DNA from: Armatimonadota bacterium
GTDB lineage: Bacteria; Armatimonadota; Fimbriimonadia; Fimbriimonadales; Fimbriimonadaceae
Assembly (NCBI GenBank): GCA_037138755.1
Contig: JBAXHT010000004.1
Coordinates: 62,001 to 126,000 of the forward strand
Reading direction: 5' to 3'
DNA length: 64,000 bases
In this document: positions 43,352-51,745 of the stretch, piece after piece
How positions within the stretch are numbered: position 1 is the first letter of the stretch
Layout of the letters: every line of letters starts with the position of its first letter
Notes under the pieces: generated by a model
Told to the model about the DNA's origin: nothing
Seen by the model: the letters and a program-made list of their open reading frames with translations, nothing else
The model's database searches: none
Translations under genes and position numbers: made by a program

Positions 43352-43397
43352 CACAAACAAGAACGCCACTCGCATACGAGTGGCGTTCTTGTTTGTG
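43352..43397 (+). terminator. 21-base-pair perfect hairpin after the PEP-CTERM gene
   Basis: Two perfect 21-base arms (43352-43372 and 43377-43397) with loop CATA, ten bases after the stop. It is much longer than a normal intrinsic terminator and lacks a U-run, so it may act as a 3' stability hairpin or bidirectional terminator. Confidence 0.7.
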
Positions 43398-43432
43398 ACT
43401 CTTGCTCAACCAGGAACGTAGAGAAACCTCGT

Positions 43433-43903
43433 ATGGCACTCCCAGTCGGCACCGCCGCTCCAGATTTCACCCTTAAGACCAAGAACGCGGAGGGACTTCA
43501 TGAAATCACCCTCTCGAATCACAAAGGCAATGACAACGTTGTTCTCCTCTGGTTTCCAGCTGCGTTTACCGGTGTCTGCACCAAGGAGTTTTGTGACCTC
43601 AGCGGGGGGATTCACAACCTTCCAGGTGCAAAGGTCTACGGAATCTCTTGCGACTCAGCATTTGCTCAGGAGGGTTGGGAAATGGCGGAAAACATCACGG
43701 TCACCTTGCTCAGCGACTACGCGCACAAAGTGACTGAGGCTTACGACGTCGTGCTACCTGATCTGGCGGGGCTTGGACCCGCATCGAAACGGGCAGCATT
43801 TGTGATCGATAAAGAAGGCATTATCCGCTACTCGGAAGAGACTCCCACCCCCGGCGATCTGCCCGATTTCACGGCGATTGTCGAAGTTTTGAAATCCCTC
43901 TAA
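43433..43903 (+). CDS. peroxiredoxin, AhpC/TSA family
   Basis: A 156-residue thiol peroxidase that reduces peroxides. The peroxidatic Cys49 is in FPAAFTGVCTKEFC. A second cysteine (Cys54) lies five residues later, as in Bcp-type atypical 2-Cys enzymes, though resemblance to AhpE-like 1-Cys proteins is also good. The reductant is unknown. It is followed by a hairpin and the isomerase-like gene. Confidence 0.92.
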   Translation: MALPVGTAAPDFTLKTKNAEGLHEITLSNHKGNDNVVLLWFPAAFTGVCTKEFCDLSGGIHNLPGAKVYGISCDSAFAQEGWEMAENITVTLLSDYAHKVTEAYDVVLPDLAGLGPASKRAAFVIDKEGIIRYSEETPTPGDLPDFTAIVEVLKSL

Positions 43904-43917
43904 ATCAAACCGCACAT

Positions 43918-43951
43918 CTTCGCCCGAAAGGGAATAAACTCACGGGCGAAG
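43918..43951 (+). promoter_or_regulatory. hairpin CTTCGCCCG/CGGGCGAAG abutting an ATG
   Basis: A perfect nine-base stem with a 16-base loop whose 3' arm ends at the base before the ATG at 43952. The loop holds TAAACT (43935-43940), a -10-like box. It may be an operator, or a translation-blocking or terminator hairpin between the peroxiredoxin and isomerase-like genes. Confidence 0.45.
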
Positions 43952-44935
43952 ATGAAGATTGGTCTGTTTATCGCGCTGTTCGGCGACAAGTCACTTGACG
44001 ATGCCCTGGATACATGTGTTGCCGAAGGCATCCAGTCGGTCGAAATTGGATGTGGAGCCTATCCCGGTGCGGCCCACCTCGACGTAGAGAAGTTGCTGGA
44101 GAGCAAGGCAGATCGAGATGAACTGCTTAAGAAGATCGAGAGCCGAGGTCTGATCCTTTCGGCCCTGAGCTGCCACGGTAACGCGCTGCACCCGGTTAAG
44201 AGCATAGCCGACGATCACCACAAGGCGTTCGTGAACGGTGTCAAGCTTGCCTCCATGCTCGGAGTTCCGGTCGTCAACGGCTTCAGCGGCTGCCCCGGCG
44301 ATGCGCCTGGTTCAAAAAATCCCAACTGGGTCACCTGCGCGTGGCCAGACGAGTTCCGCGACATTCTGGAGTATCAGTGGAAGGATGTGGTTTTCCCATA
44401 TTGGAAGGAGCAAGCCGCTTTCCTCAAGCAGCACAACGTGAAGTTTGCGATTGAGATGCACCCAGGGTTCGTCTGCTACTCCAACGACACCCTTCTAAAG
44501 CTCCGCAACGGAGTCGGAGCGGATGGCGAGTGGATCGGCGCGAACTTCGATCCGAGTCACCTCTGGTGGCAGGGAATTGACCCGATTGCCGCAGTTCGAC
44601 AGCTCGCTCAAGAAGGCGCACTGTTCCATGTCCATGCAAAGGATACGAAGATCAACGACTACACCTCCGCTTTGAACGGGAACCTAGACGCCAAGTCTTA
44701 CGGCGATATCAATGGCCGAAGCTGGGTGTTCCGGTCGGTGGGCTATGGCCATGGAGTCGAATGGTGGAAGCAGTTCTGCTCCGAACTTCGGATGGGCGGC
44801 TACGATTATGTTCTTTCGATTGAGCATGAGGATGGCCTGATGTCGCCAATGGAAGGCCTCCGAAAGGCTCTGGATGTATTGAAGCAGTCGGTGATCCAGG
44901 AATCTGCCGGCGAGATGTTCTGGGCGCGAGACTAA
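43952..44935 (+). CDS. sugar phosphate isomerase/epimerase-like TIM barrel
   Basis: A 327-residue protein of the xylose-isomerase-like TIM-barrel family (AP_endonuc_2 fold). Metal ligands are suggested by KFAIEMHPGFVCY, GANFDPSHLWWQGID, FHVHAKDTKIND and LSIEHEDG. Relatives interconvert keto-sugars or inositol derivatives; the substrate is unknown. A hairpin directly precedes its ATG. Confidence 0.87.
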   Translation: MKIGLFIALFGDKSLDDALDTCVAEGIQSVEIGCGAYPGAAHLDVEKLLESKADRDELLKKIESRGLILSALSCHGNALHPVKSIADDHHKAFVNGVKLASMLGVPVVNGFSGCPGDAPGSKNPNWVTCAWPDEFRDILEYQWKDVVFPYWKEQAAFLKQHNVKFAIEMHPGFVCYSNDTLLKLRNGVGADGEWIGANFDPSHLWWQGIDPIAAVRQLAQEGALFHVHAKDTKINDYTSALNGNLDAKSYGDINGRSWVFRSVGYGHGVEWWKQFCSELRMGGYDYVLSIEHEDGLMSPMEGLRKALDVLKQSVIQESAGEMFWARD

Positions 44936-44941
44936 GCTAGG

Positions 44942-44982
44942 CGGAAGTTGGAAGTTAAAAAATCGGAGTCTTCCAACTTCCG
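44942..44982. terminator. bidirectional terminator made of GGAAGTT repeats
   Basis: A 13-base stem, CGGAAGTTGGAAG/CTTCCAACTTCCG, with an A-rich loop between convergent genes. The same GTTGGAAGT unit recurs after rho (53751-53803), so this is probably a dispersed repeat used as a terminator. Confidence 0.65.
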
Positions 44983-44993
44983 ACTTTACACTT

Positions 44994-45800
44994 TCACGCC
45001 GCGCCGCGGAGCTGTTCTAGCTCTTCGGTGAGTCGACTGGCGACTCGCTTTGCTCGCATCCCCATTGCCTGAATCAAGGCAATCTGCTCGATGCTGTCCG
45101 AAGGCACCAAGTAGGGCCAAGGTTCAACGCTCACACCTGCACTTTGGGCGGCCATTGTTGCGATTTCTGTAGCCCCGATGATGAGCTTCTCTTTATCGCT
45201 GAGATCGAAGTCTTGGGGACCCTGCAAGGCAATTTTTAGCTCGCGGGTGAGATTCCAGGCAGAGGCTAGTCGGCCAGCTGCGGCGTGAATTGACTCACCG
45301 TTGACGGTCTGAAATGCGTTTGCGATAGGAATCTGTCGCAAGCGCGCTACAGTTGCCGCTGTATCGAACTCTTCGGGGTATTGCCGAGCCACTAACGCGG
45401 CCGACAAAGACGAAAACATTGCAAAAGATGCTGCTCGAAGTTGCAATTCCGCATCTGTCAATGTGAGATCCTGCTCCAGTGCCATCGGAGCCAAGCAACC
45501 GATGACCAAGCATCCCAGCGACATCTGGGAACCACTTACAACCGCGCTTTTGACTCTTGAGCCGGAGATCCACAGGTCGGATGCGATGGCGAGCTGAGCC
45601 AAGGCGGTGGGCCCAGCACGCTGAATGATCAGCGGCATGTTGCTCTCGAATCCCAAAAACTCGCAGATTGTCCGCGCAGTCCGGCTGACGATAATGTCAG
45701 AAGCCAGCACTGTCAGCAAGGTTCGCGCATCCTGTTGCTCCTGCTGGATCAGCAGCATCGCCGCGGTCGGCGGGAGCGGGGTTGCGTGCAACGAGTTCAT
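44994..45800 (-). CDS. divergent HDOD-like protein
   Basis: A 268-residue protein that follows the HDOD plan: LPPTAAMLLIQQEQQDARTL at the N-terminus, then about nine helices. The usual NSAxxG, HDIG and HH landmarks are replaced, so it is a degenerate member, possibly an adaptor. I chose the ATG at 45800; a TTG at 45806 is also in frame. The terminator separates it from the convergent isomerase gene. Confidence 0.6.
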   Translation of the reverse strand: MNSLHATPLPPTAAMLLIQQEQQDARTLLTVLASDIIVSRTARTICEFLGFESNMPLIIQRAGPTALAQLAIASDLWISGSRVKSAVVSGSQMSLGCLVIGCLAPMALEQDLTLTDAELQLRAASFAMFSSLSAALVARQYPEEFDTAATVARLRQIPIANAFQTVNGESIHAAAGRLASAWNLTRELKIALQGPQDFDLSDKEKLIIGATEIATMAAQSAGVSVEPWPYLVPSDSIEQIALIQAMGMRAKRVASRLTEELEQLRGAA

Positions 45801-45907
45801 CGGCAATCTTGACAGGTGCTCTGGGCACCACAGTAATAGTTTCGGGAACCTGGGCGGGAATCCACACAGTTTTTCAATTAAGGTATCATAGGAGGTTCGA
45901 GGTTATC

Positions 45908-46153
45908 ATGAAGGAAGGAATTCACCCAACTCAATATCCAGTCATCTTTGTTGACGGAGAGCACGAGTGGACGGGCACATCAACCACCAAGACCGCTAAC
46001 ATCCGTTCGGTCAACGGTGTGGATCATTACGTTATCAACTGCGAAATCAGCGCGTTCAGCCACCCATTCTATACGGGTCAGAAGAAGCTGGTCGACACTG
46101 CAGGTCGCGTCGAGAAATTCATGCGACGTTACGGCAATCAGCCAAAGAAGTAA
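45908..46153 (+). CDS. rpmE2: 50S ribosomal protein L31, zinc-free type B
   Basis: An 81-residue ribosomal protein of the large subunit. The N-terminus MKEGIHPTQYPVIFVDGEHE and the C-terminus HPFYTGQKKLVDTAGRVEKF are diagnostic. The CxCG and CxxC zinc ligands of type A L31 are absent (CEISAFSHPF keeps one unrelated Cys), so this is the C-minus form that other bacteria make under zinc limitation. AGGAGG lies 12 bases upstream, with a closer GAGG. Confidence 0.93.
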   Translation: MKEGIHPTQYPVIFVDGEHEWTGTSTTKTANIRSVNGVDHYVINCEISAFSHPFYTGQKKLVDTAGRVEKFMRRYGNQPKK

Positions 46154-46173
46154 AACCGGAGTCCCACCTGCTC

Positions 46174-47058
46174 ATGCGCCCGAAGCAGAGAAAGGGAATC
46201 TTTATTACAGCCGCAACGGTTTTCGGAATCTTTGCGGCTGGTTTGCTTTTCAGTGCTCTACGCATCCGTCGCGAAGAGGGGATTGCTCTCTCCAAAGGGA
46301 TGTCCCCGGTTTACTGGGCGGATAGGTTCACGGGTAAAGACTACTTTGATCCAGCTCGTCGAATTTGGTTCAAGGGAAATCGTGATAGAAAGACGGTGTG
46401 TCTCACAATTGATGACGGACCCCACCCCGTTTCCTGCCAACGAATGATCGAGGTTCTGAAGGAAAAGAATGTCAAAGCGGCATTTTTTTTGGTAGGCAAG
46501 CAAGTCGATGGAAATCCTGATCTCGTTCGAATGATGGTCGAGGGTGGTCACGAGATTTGCAATCACACCTACGACCATGTCCGGCTCGACAAACTAAGCC
46601 GCCAAAAGGTTTTTGATCAGATTCATGGTTGTGATGTTGCCGTTGAGAATGCCATCGGCAAAAAGATGACCCTTTTCCGCCCACCCGGAACTCGGTATTC
46701 AGATACCGTCCTTGACGTTCTTAAGCAGAAAAACGAAGTGCTCGTTTACTATACGATGGGAGCAAAAGACTTTGTGGGCACTGTTCCCGACTACGAACTC
46801 ACCCCGGAGCTTCGGAAACTGCCCAAGATAACCTCGAAACTGATTCAAGAATACGTTCTGAAGCAGCTGAAACCTGGCTCCATAATCCTCCTTCACGACA
46901 ATCCCATCACTGCCGAGGCGCTGGGTCCCATGATCGATGAAATCCGGGCGAAAGGCTACGAATTCGAAACCTGTGCAGAGATGATGAAACATCTCCCGAA
47001 CCCAGTTTACGTGGATGTTAATCCAGCGGCTTCGAACATTGTTGCCCAATCGAGATAG
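46174..47058 (+). CDS. membrane-anchored polysaccharide deacetylase (NodB domain)
   Basis: A 294-residue protein with one N-terminal membrane helix (about 9-30) and a NodB homology domain outside the membrane. Motifs in order: TIDDGPHP (catalytic and metal Asp), HTYDH (metal His), RPPGTRY and LLHD. It probably removes acetyl groups from peptidoglycan or an exopolysaccharide. It lies 20 bases after the L31 gene and 15 before glyA. Confidence 0.92.
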   Translation: MRPKQRKGIFITAATVFGIFAAGLLFSALRIRREEGIALSKGMSPVYWADRFTGKDYFDPARRIWFKGNRDRKTVCLTIDDGPHPVSCQRMIEVLKEKNVKAAFFLVGKQVDGNPDLVRMMVEGGHEICNHTYDHVRLDKLSRQKVFDQIHGCDVAVENAIGKKMTLFRPPGTRYSDTVLDVLKQKNEVLVYYTMGAKDFVGTVPDYELTPELRKLPKITSKLIQEYVLKQLKPGSIILLHDNPITAEALGPMIDEIRAKGYEFETCAEMMKHLPNPVYVDVNPAASNIVAQSR

Positions 47059-47073
47059 ACGCCATAATAAGGA

Positions 47074-48330
47074 ATGCCTCAGCATCCTCACCGCGTTCCC
47101 CTCGAGCAAGCAGACCCAACGATTTTCGGGCTGATCCAGAAGGAAGAGCGGCGGCAGGAAGAGAACATTGAACTGATCGCCTCGGAGAATATTGCTTCTC
47201 TTGCTGTGCGAGAGGCGATGAGTTCGGTTTTGACGGACAAGTACGCCGAGGGCTACCCAGGCAAACGCTATTACGGTGGTTGCGAGGTTGTTGACGAGAT
47301 CGAGCAACTTGCAATTGATCGCGTGAAAGAACTCTACGGCGCCGAGCATGCCAATGTTCAGCCCCACAGCGGAGCGCAGGCGAACATGGCGGTCTACTTC
47401 GCCTTCCTTAAGCCAGGTGACACCCTGATGGCGATGAACTTGGCGCACGGCGGACACCTCACCCACGGCTCTCACGTGAATTTTAGTGGCATGTTCTACA
47501 ACATCGTCCCTTACGGCGTTGCCGAAGGGTCGGAAGTTATCGACTACGACGCATTCCGAAAGTCCGCCCTTGAAACGAAGCCGAAAATGATTGTCAGCGG
47601 GGCAACCGCATACTCTCGGCAGTTCGATTTTGCCAAGATCAAGGAGATCGCGGACGAGGTCGGCGCACTCCACATGTGCGACATGTCTCACTATTCGGGA
47701 CTCATCGCTGCGGGTGTCTACGATTCGCCGGTTCCACACTGCGACTTCGTGACTTCGACCACTCACAAGTCCATTCGTGGTCCGCGTGGTGGAATGGTCC
47801 TGTGCAAAGAGCAGTATGCCAAGGAGATCGACAAGTCGGTGTTCCCAGGCATCCAAGGTGGCCCTTTAATGCATGTGATTGCTGCGAAGGCAATAGCTTT
47901 TGGTGAGGCACTTCAGCCGTCATTTAAGGACTATCAGAGGCAAATCGCTGCGAATGCCAAAGCTCTGGCAGCCGCGATGGAGAAAGAGGGTTTCCGCGTC
48001 GTCTCCGGCGGAACCGATTCCCACCTCATGCTCATCGACCTTCGCCCTTACGGGGTCACTGGCAAGATCGCCCAGATCGCGCTTGACGAAGCCGCGATTA
48101 CAACAAACAAAAACTCGATCCCGTTTGATCCCGAAAAGCCGTTTGTGACCTCGGGAATCCGACTTGGAACTCCGGCGGTAACGACCAGAGGCATGAAGGA
48201 AGGGGAAATGTCTGAGATCGCTGCGCTAATCGCGCAGACCCTGCGTGTTCACGATGATCCGGCTGGCCTAGCTGCAGTCCGGGTGAAAACGATTGAGCTG
48301 ACCAAGCGATTCCCGATTCACTTGTTCTGA
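47074..48330 (+). CDS. glyA: serine hydroxymethyltransferase
   Basis: A 418-residue PLP enzyme that converts serine and tetrahydrofolate to glycine and methylene-THF. It begins with the family pattern [20 protein letters not shown]. The PLP lysine lies in [14 protein letters not shown], and [13 protein letters not shown] is present. CATAAT lies five bases before the ATG, close to the leaderless pattern. Terminator hairpin downstream. Confidence 0.96.
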   Translation: MPQHPHRVPLEQADPTIFGLIQKEERRQEENIELIASENIASLAVREAMSSVLTDKYAEGYPGKRYYGGCEVVDEIEQLAIDRVKELYGAEHANVQPHSGAQANMAVYFAFLKPGDTLMAMNLAHGGHLTHGSHVNFSGMFYNIVPYGVAEGSEVIDYDAFRKSALETKPKMIVSGATAYSRQFDFAKIKEIADEVGALHMCDMSHYSGLIAAGVYDSPVPHCDFVTSTTHKSIRGPRGGMVLCKEQYAKEIDKSVFPGIQGGPLMHVIAAKAIAFGEALQPSFKDYQRQIAANAKALAAAMEKEGFRVVSGGTDSHLMLIDLRPYGVTGKIAQIALDEAAITTNKNSIPFDPEKPFVTSGIRLGTPAVTTRGMKEGEMSEIAALIAQTLRVHDDPAGLAAVRVKTIELTKRFPIHLF

Positions 48331-48332
48331 GT

Positions 48333-48369
48333 TTTGGGAGTGCGTCGGCGCCGCGAACGACCTCCCAAA
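48333..48369. terminator. bidirectional terminator between glyA and mutM
   Basis: Outer stem TTTGGGAG/CTCCCAAA (48333-48340 and 48362-48369) with an inner GTCG/CGAC pairing. It starts just after the glyA stop, and its T and A tails flank both arms, so it can serve both convergent genes. Confidence 0.7.
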
Positions 48370-48375
48370 GGCGTT

Positions 48376-49218
48376 CTAAACCTGACGACTTGGCACCCAA
48401 GCCGTCGTTCTTCCTCCGATTTGTTCCCGGAGGATCGCTTGGCCGTCGATCAGGTCGTCCCCTTTCGCACCACCCCATCGGTAGTGAAACAGCCAGGAGG
48501 GAGGGAACTTGTCTTTGTCAGCTCCAACTTCCACGGCGAGGGAAATGACTTCCTTCAAAGCCGCGTGGAGCCGAGTGCAATCATCGAGACTCAGAGTTTT
48601 GCCGTGGCGAGAAGGGCGAATTCTGGCGAGGAAGAGCACTTCATCTGCGATCCAGTTTCCGACTCCGCAAAAGAGCGATTGGTCGAGTAGCAGAGCCTTG
48701 ATTGGGGCAGATCGACGAGAAATCGAATCGAGAATCGCGCTGGGGGAGGGAAGTGCTGAATAGCAATCCGGACCCAGTTTTGCAATCGCGGCGTCATCCA
48801 TAGGCGAAGAGCAGAGCCAGATTCGGGCGAGTCGCCGACCGTCGGTCATCACCACTTGACCACCATCATCAGCGGTCAACAACATCTTCAGGAATTTCGG
48901 TCGGCCCTCGGCGTCTTCCATCGGAGCTTGGCCGTGCTCCCGCAGTCGAATCGTCGAAGCGCCGATCTCACGGACCCACCCCGCCATCCCAAGGTGCCCG
49001 AACAACCAAGGATTAGAGTCGAGTTCCAACCAGAAATACTTCCCAATCCGCCCGGTTCCGGTCACGGTACTGCCGACGACCGCCTCTCGAACGACGGCGG
49101 CTGGGGTCTTCTTCAGCACGATCGAATCCTCGGCGATCTCGGCGTCGACAATACGTCGCCCAGTAAGAACTCGATCAAAAACTCGGCGGACGGTTTCAAC
49201 TTCTGGCAGCTCGGGCAT
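48376..49218 (-). CDS. mutM: formamidopyrimidine-DNA glycosylase without zinc finger
   Basis: A 280-residue base-excision repair enzyme that removes 8-oxoguanine and formamidopyrimidines. It starts PELPEVETVRR after the Met, with catalytic Pro and Glu. The helix-two-turn-helix is in LFCGVGNWIADEVLF. The C-terminus ends GGRTTAWVPSRQV: the arginine hairpin is kept but the four zinc cysteines are gone, a zincless finger as in NEIL1/plant Fpg. TATCCT lies six bases before the ATG. Divergent from pdxH. Confidence 0.92.
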   Translation of the reverse strand: MPELPEVETVRRVFDRVLTGRRIVDAEIAEDSIVLKKTPAAVVREAVVGSTVTGTGRIGKYFWLELDSNPWLFGHLGMAGWVREIGASTIRLREHGQAPMEDAEGRPKFLKMLLTADDGGQVVMTDGRRLARIWLCSSPMDDAAIAKLGPDCYSALPSPSAILDSISRRSAPIKALLLDQSLFCGVGNWIADEVLFLARIRPSRHGKTLSLDDCTRLHAALKEVISLAVEVGADKDKFPPSWLFHYRWGGAKGDDLIDGQAILREQIGGRTTAWVPSRQV

Positions 49219-49224
49219 CGTATA

Positions 49225-49230
49225 AGGATA
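49225..49230 (-). promoter_or_regulatory. -10 element TATCCT of mutM (leaderless)
   Basis: TATCCT on the minus strand, six bases before the ATG at 49218, in the 23-base gap shared with divergent pdxH. Confidence 0.5.
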
Positions 49231-49241
49231 CTGGAGACGGC

Positions 49242-49841
49242 ATGGAGCGAAGCGACTACACAAAAGGTGAACTGCGGAGAGAGAATCTACTTCGAGACCC
49301 ATTCGAATTGTTTCGGCAATGGCTCCAAACCGCTCGTGAGCATGTCGCCGTTGAACCTGATGCATTCTGCCTCTCGACTAGCGACCATGACGGACGCCCT
49401 TCCGGACGCATGCTTCTGCTGCGGGGTGTTGACGAAGGTCTGCTGTTCTACACCAACTATCTCTCGCGAAAAGGCAAGGATCTCACCGCAAACCCGAACG
49501 CCGCAATGACATTCTGGTGGGGAACCCTCGAAAGACAAATCCGAATCGAAGGCGAAGTGGAGCAACTGACTCCAGAAGAGTCCGACGCATACTTCGAATC
49601 ACGGCCACCTTCAAGCAGGCAGGCGAGTGCCGCGAGCCCGCAGAGTCAGGTCGTTTCCAGTCGAGAAGAGTTGATTCAACGAGTTGTCGAGGCGGGTTCC
49701 GACCGACCGGCGCATTGGGGTGGATATCGCCTGGTACCCCATACTTTTGAGTTCTGGCAAGGCCGCCCGTCTCGCCTTCACGACCGATTTCGGTATCTGC
49801 GAGATGGCAACGATTGGAAGATTGACCGGCTTGCGCCTTAG
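49242..49841 (+). CDS. pdxH: pyridoxamine 5'-phosphate oxidase
   Basis: A 199-residue FMN flavoprotein that makes pyridoxal 5'-phosphate, the cofactor of GlyA and other PLP enzymes. It has GRPSGRMLLLRGVDEGLLFY, AAMTFWWGTLERQIRIEG and the C-terminal WQGRPSRLHDRFRY. Full length. Convergent with a GYF_2 gene, stop codons touching. Confidence 0.95.
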   Translation: MERSDYTKGELRRENLLRDPFELFRQWLQTAREHVAVEPDAFCLSTSDHDGRPSGRMLLLRGVDEGLLFYTNYLSRKGKDLTANPNAAMTFWWGTLERQIRIEGEVEQLTPEESDAYFESRPPSSRQASAASPQSQVVSSREELIQRVVEAGSDRPAHWGGYRLVPHTFEFWQGRPSRLHDRFRYLRDGNDWKIDRLAP

Positions 49842-50300
49842 TTAGCGCAGGACAAGTCCAGCAACTGCCACGACCATCGCGATTGCAGCGATCGTGATGA
49901 TCTGGAACAGATAAGCGTCTTTGCGCTTCCACGCCTGGAATATGTCGATGATCCCAAGGAAGGCCATGACATAACCGTAACCGTCGGTAAACAGAATCAA
50001 ACTGACGGACAGTACGCTCCAAAAGGTGATCGAAACGAGGCCTGCTTTCGAAGGCTTGGCGGGAGGATAATCGGCTGCGCGAGGATACTCTACGTATTGC
50101 GCCTCTGGCTGAGCCGCCTTTGGAGGCAAGTCCATGAGGCCAAGTTCGGGAATTGTGTGGGCAAGGACACTCTCGCCTCCCGGCGTGATTCGCACGGTTG
50201 ACCTGGGCAAGACGCGGCCGTCACCAGCCCATGTCACTAGTGTCTCAAGCTCCACCGGCCCATACTCGTTTCCGTCCCTTCCGATCAATACGTATGGCAT
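49842..50300 (-). CDS. GYF_2-domain membrane protein
   Basis: A 152-residue protein with an N-terminal GYF_2 domain (YVLIGRDGNEYGPVELETL, about 1-55), a proline-rich linker and two membrane helices (about 85-105 and 130-150). GYF_2 domains bind proline-rich peptides. It is a paralogue of the next gene upstream, only six bases away. The function is unknown. Confidence 0.8.
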   Translation of the reverse strand: MPYVLIGRDGNEYGPVELETLVTWAGDGRVLPRSTVRITPGGESVLAHTIPELGLMDLPPKAAQPEAQYVEYPRAADYPPAKPSKAGLVSITFWSVLSVSLILFTDGYGYVMAFLGIIDIFQAWKRKDAYLFQIITIAAIAMVVAVAGLVLR

Positions 50301-50306
50301 TCGAGA

Positions 50307-50819
50307 TTATCGGAAGATTGGGCCAATGAAGAATCGGAACCCAAGAGCGATGACCGTACAGACAATCGAGATAACCAATGCAGCAAGTCCGCCCTGCTGA
50401 TCCTCTTCCTTTGCCTTCCAGCCCATTTGGATTGCATACGATCCGAGGAAGATCGACAAGAATCCGATGGTTAATCCGACCGCTAGCGTTGCGATGGAAA
50501 GGCCCACCGTGATCCAAAACGGCTTCATTCCCTGGTCGTTGTAATTCCGCATCATTTGGGCGGTCATGTCGGGTTGTGTGTAGCTCGGGCGACCTTCGTA
50601 ACCTGCCATGGGAGCCACTGTTCCCATCGAGGGCACAGGTGCCGGCGGGAACAGATTCGACACTTCTGGCATTGTGCTGGCCTGAAGCACCATCCCGTTT
50701 GCCTCGTTTCGAATCTTCGATGACGGAACGACCCGATTATCTCGAACCCAGTCCTGCAAAGTTGCCAGTTCGACCGGGCCATATTCCACCCCGTCAGTAC
50801 CCGTCACAAAGTATCGCAT
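50307..50819 (-). CDS. GYF_2-domain membrane protein, paralogue
   Basis: A 170-residue protein with the same plan as its neighbour: GYF_2 domain (YFVTGTDGVEYGPVELATL), a Pro/Met-rich linker and two membrane helices in a DUF4190-like end (TLAVGLTIGFLSIFLGSYAI). I chose MRYFVTGTDG at 50819; an upstream frame overlaps the M23 gene. The tandem pair probably arose by duplication. Confidence 0.8.
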   Translation of the reverse strand: MRYFVTGTDGVEYGPVELATLQDWVRDNRVVPSSKIRNEANGMVLQASTMPEVSNLFPPAPVPSMGTVAPMAGYEGRPSYTQPDMTAQMMRNYNDQGMKPFWITVGLSIATLAVGLTIGFLSIFLGSYAIQMGWKAKEEDQQGGLAALVISIVCTVIALGFRFFIGPIFR

Positions 50820-50850
50820 CGATCCATTATGCCTGGTTGAACCCTGAGTG

Positions 50851-51699
50851 TCAATCAACTGGAGGAACGACTTTGACGACCCGAACATTATCCCCTTCAC
50901 GGACGAAGTAGATCGAAGCCGTTCGATCCATTGACCACTGTGAGGGATCGGTGAGATTAACAAGCTCCTTGGGAAACTTAAACGTCACGAAACGGGGGAC
51001 TGTGTTCACTAGGACACGTCCGGTATCAAACTGCTTCGCATACAGAATCCCGTAGAAAACACCTGTTTCGGCTACCCAGTTTCGGCGACACACCTCGAAC
51101 CGTTCTTGCATCGGGTCTGGCTTGTCTTCCTGGCGCGGAATCTCCGAGAGCGGCGTAATCACTTTCGTTGCCCCTTGCAACGCCCGGGTTGGATTCCTAA
51201 GTCCTTTGGAAGAATGCAGTTCAAAGTGCAAGTGAGGGCCCGTTGCCTTCCCCGAGTCCCCGACATAGCCGATGAGCTGCCCCGCTTTCACTCGGTCCCC
51301 GTGGCGCAGAATCGGACAGAACATGAAATCGGGGTCGGATCGGTTATCGCCCGTTCCAGGAGAGTCGTTGTTCAGATGGGTTCCCAGGCACTTATAATCC
51401 CCTTCCCCGTAGATCCAAAAAGAGTTCACTTTCTTACCGAACGTTCCATCGAAGGGCGCGACGACCGGTGTCATCTTTCGAGCACGAATATCGACACCTG
51501 TGTGCCTAAATGAGCCCCGACTTTCGTTGTAATTATTCCTCCAATCACACCGGCCAACGACCGGGAAAATCATTTTTACTTCGGCCATTCCTGACGGGAG
51601 GGAAGCGTTGGTGAATGGTGCAACCGGAGGAGGGAACTTACCGTAGGACGCCCAAGTTTGTGCGGCAATCATCGCCGGTATTAAGCATCCCATCCCCAT
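50851..51699 (-). CDS. secreted M23 peptidase (LytM-like)
   Basis: A 282-residue zinc endopeptidase expected to cut peptidoglycan cross-bridges. It has a signal peptide (about 1-16, ending AQTWAS). The M23 core shows RHTGVDIRA (first His and Asp ligands), GYVGDSGKATGPHLHFEL and the catalytic HLH. A C-terminal extension of about 110 residues is unique to it. The start may also be the ATG at 51693. Divergent from hpt. Confidence 0.88.
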   Translation of the reverse strand: MGMGCLIPAMIAAQTWASYGKFPPPVAPFTNASLPSGMAEVKMIFPVVGRCDWRNNYNESRGSFRHTGVDIRARKMTPVVAPFDGTFGKKVNSFWIYGEGDYKCLGTHLNNDSPGTGDNRSDPDFMFCPILRHGDRVKAGQLIGYVGDSGKATGPHLHFELHSSKGLRNPTRALQGATKVITPLSEIPRQEDKPDPMQERFEVCRRNWVAETGVFYGILYAKQFDTGRVLVNTVPRFVTFKFPKELVNLTDPSQWSMDRTASIYFVREGDNVRVVKVVPPVD

Positions 51700-51733
51700 A
51701 TTAGTACCCGGTTTGAACTTGGGAGTTCCAAGG

Positions 51734-51739
51734 TAAATT
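51734..51739 (+). promoter_or_regulatory. -10 element TAAATT of hpt (leaderless)
   Basis: TAAATT followed by six bases (AACAGG) and the GTG at 51746. The AGG is too close to the start to be a normal ribosome site. Confidence 0.5.
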
Positions 51740-51745
51740 AACAGG

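Noticed and set aside
46699-47856. A 385-codon open frame on the minus strand opposite the deacetylase and glyA
   Set aside because: It is the antisense of two well-conserved genes and its product has no recognisable domain; the frame stays open because of codon bias.
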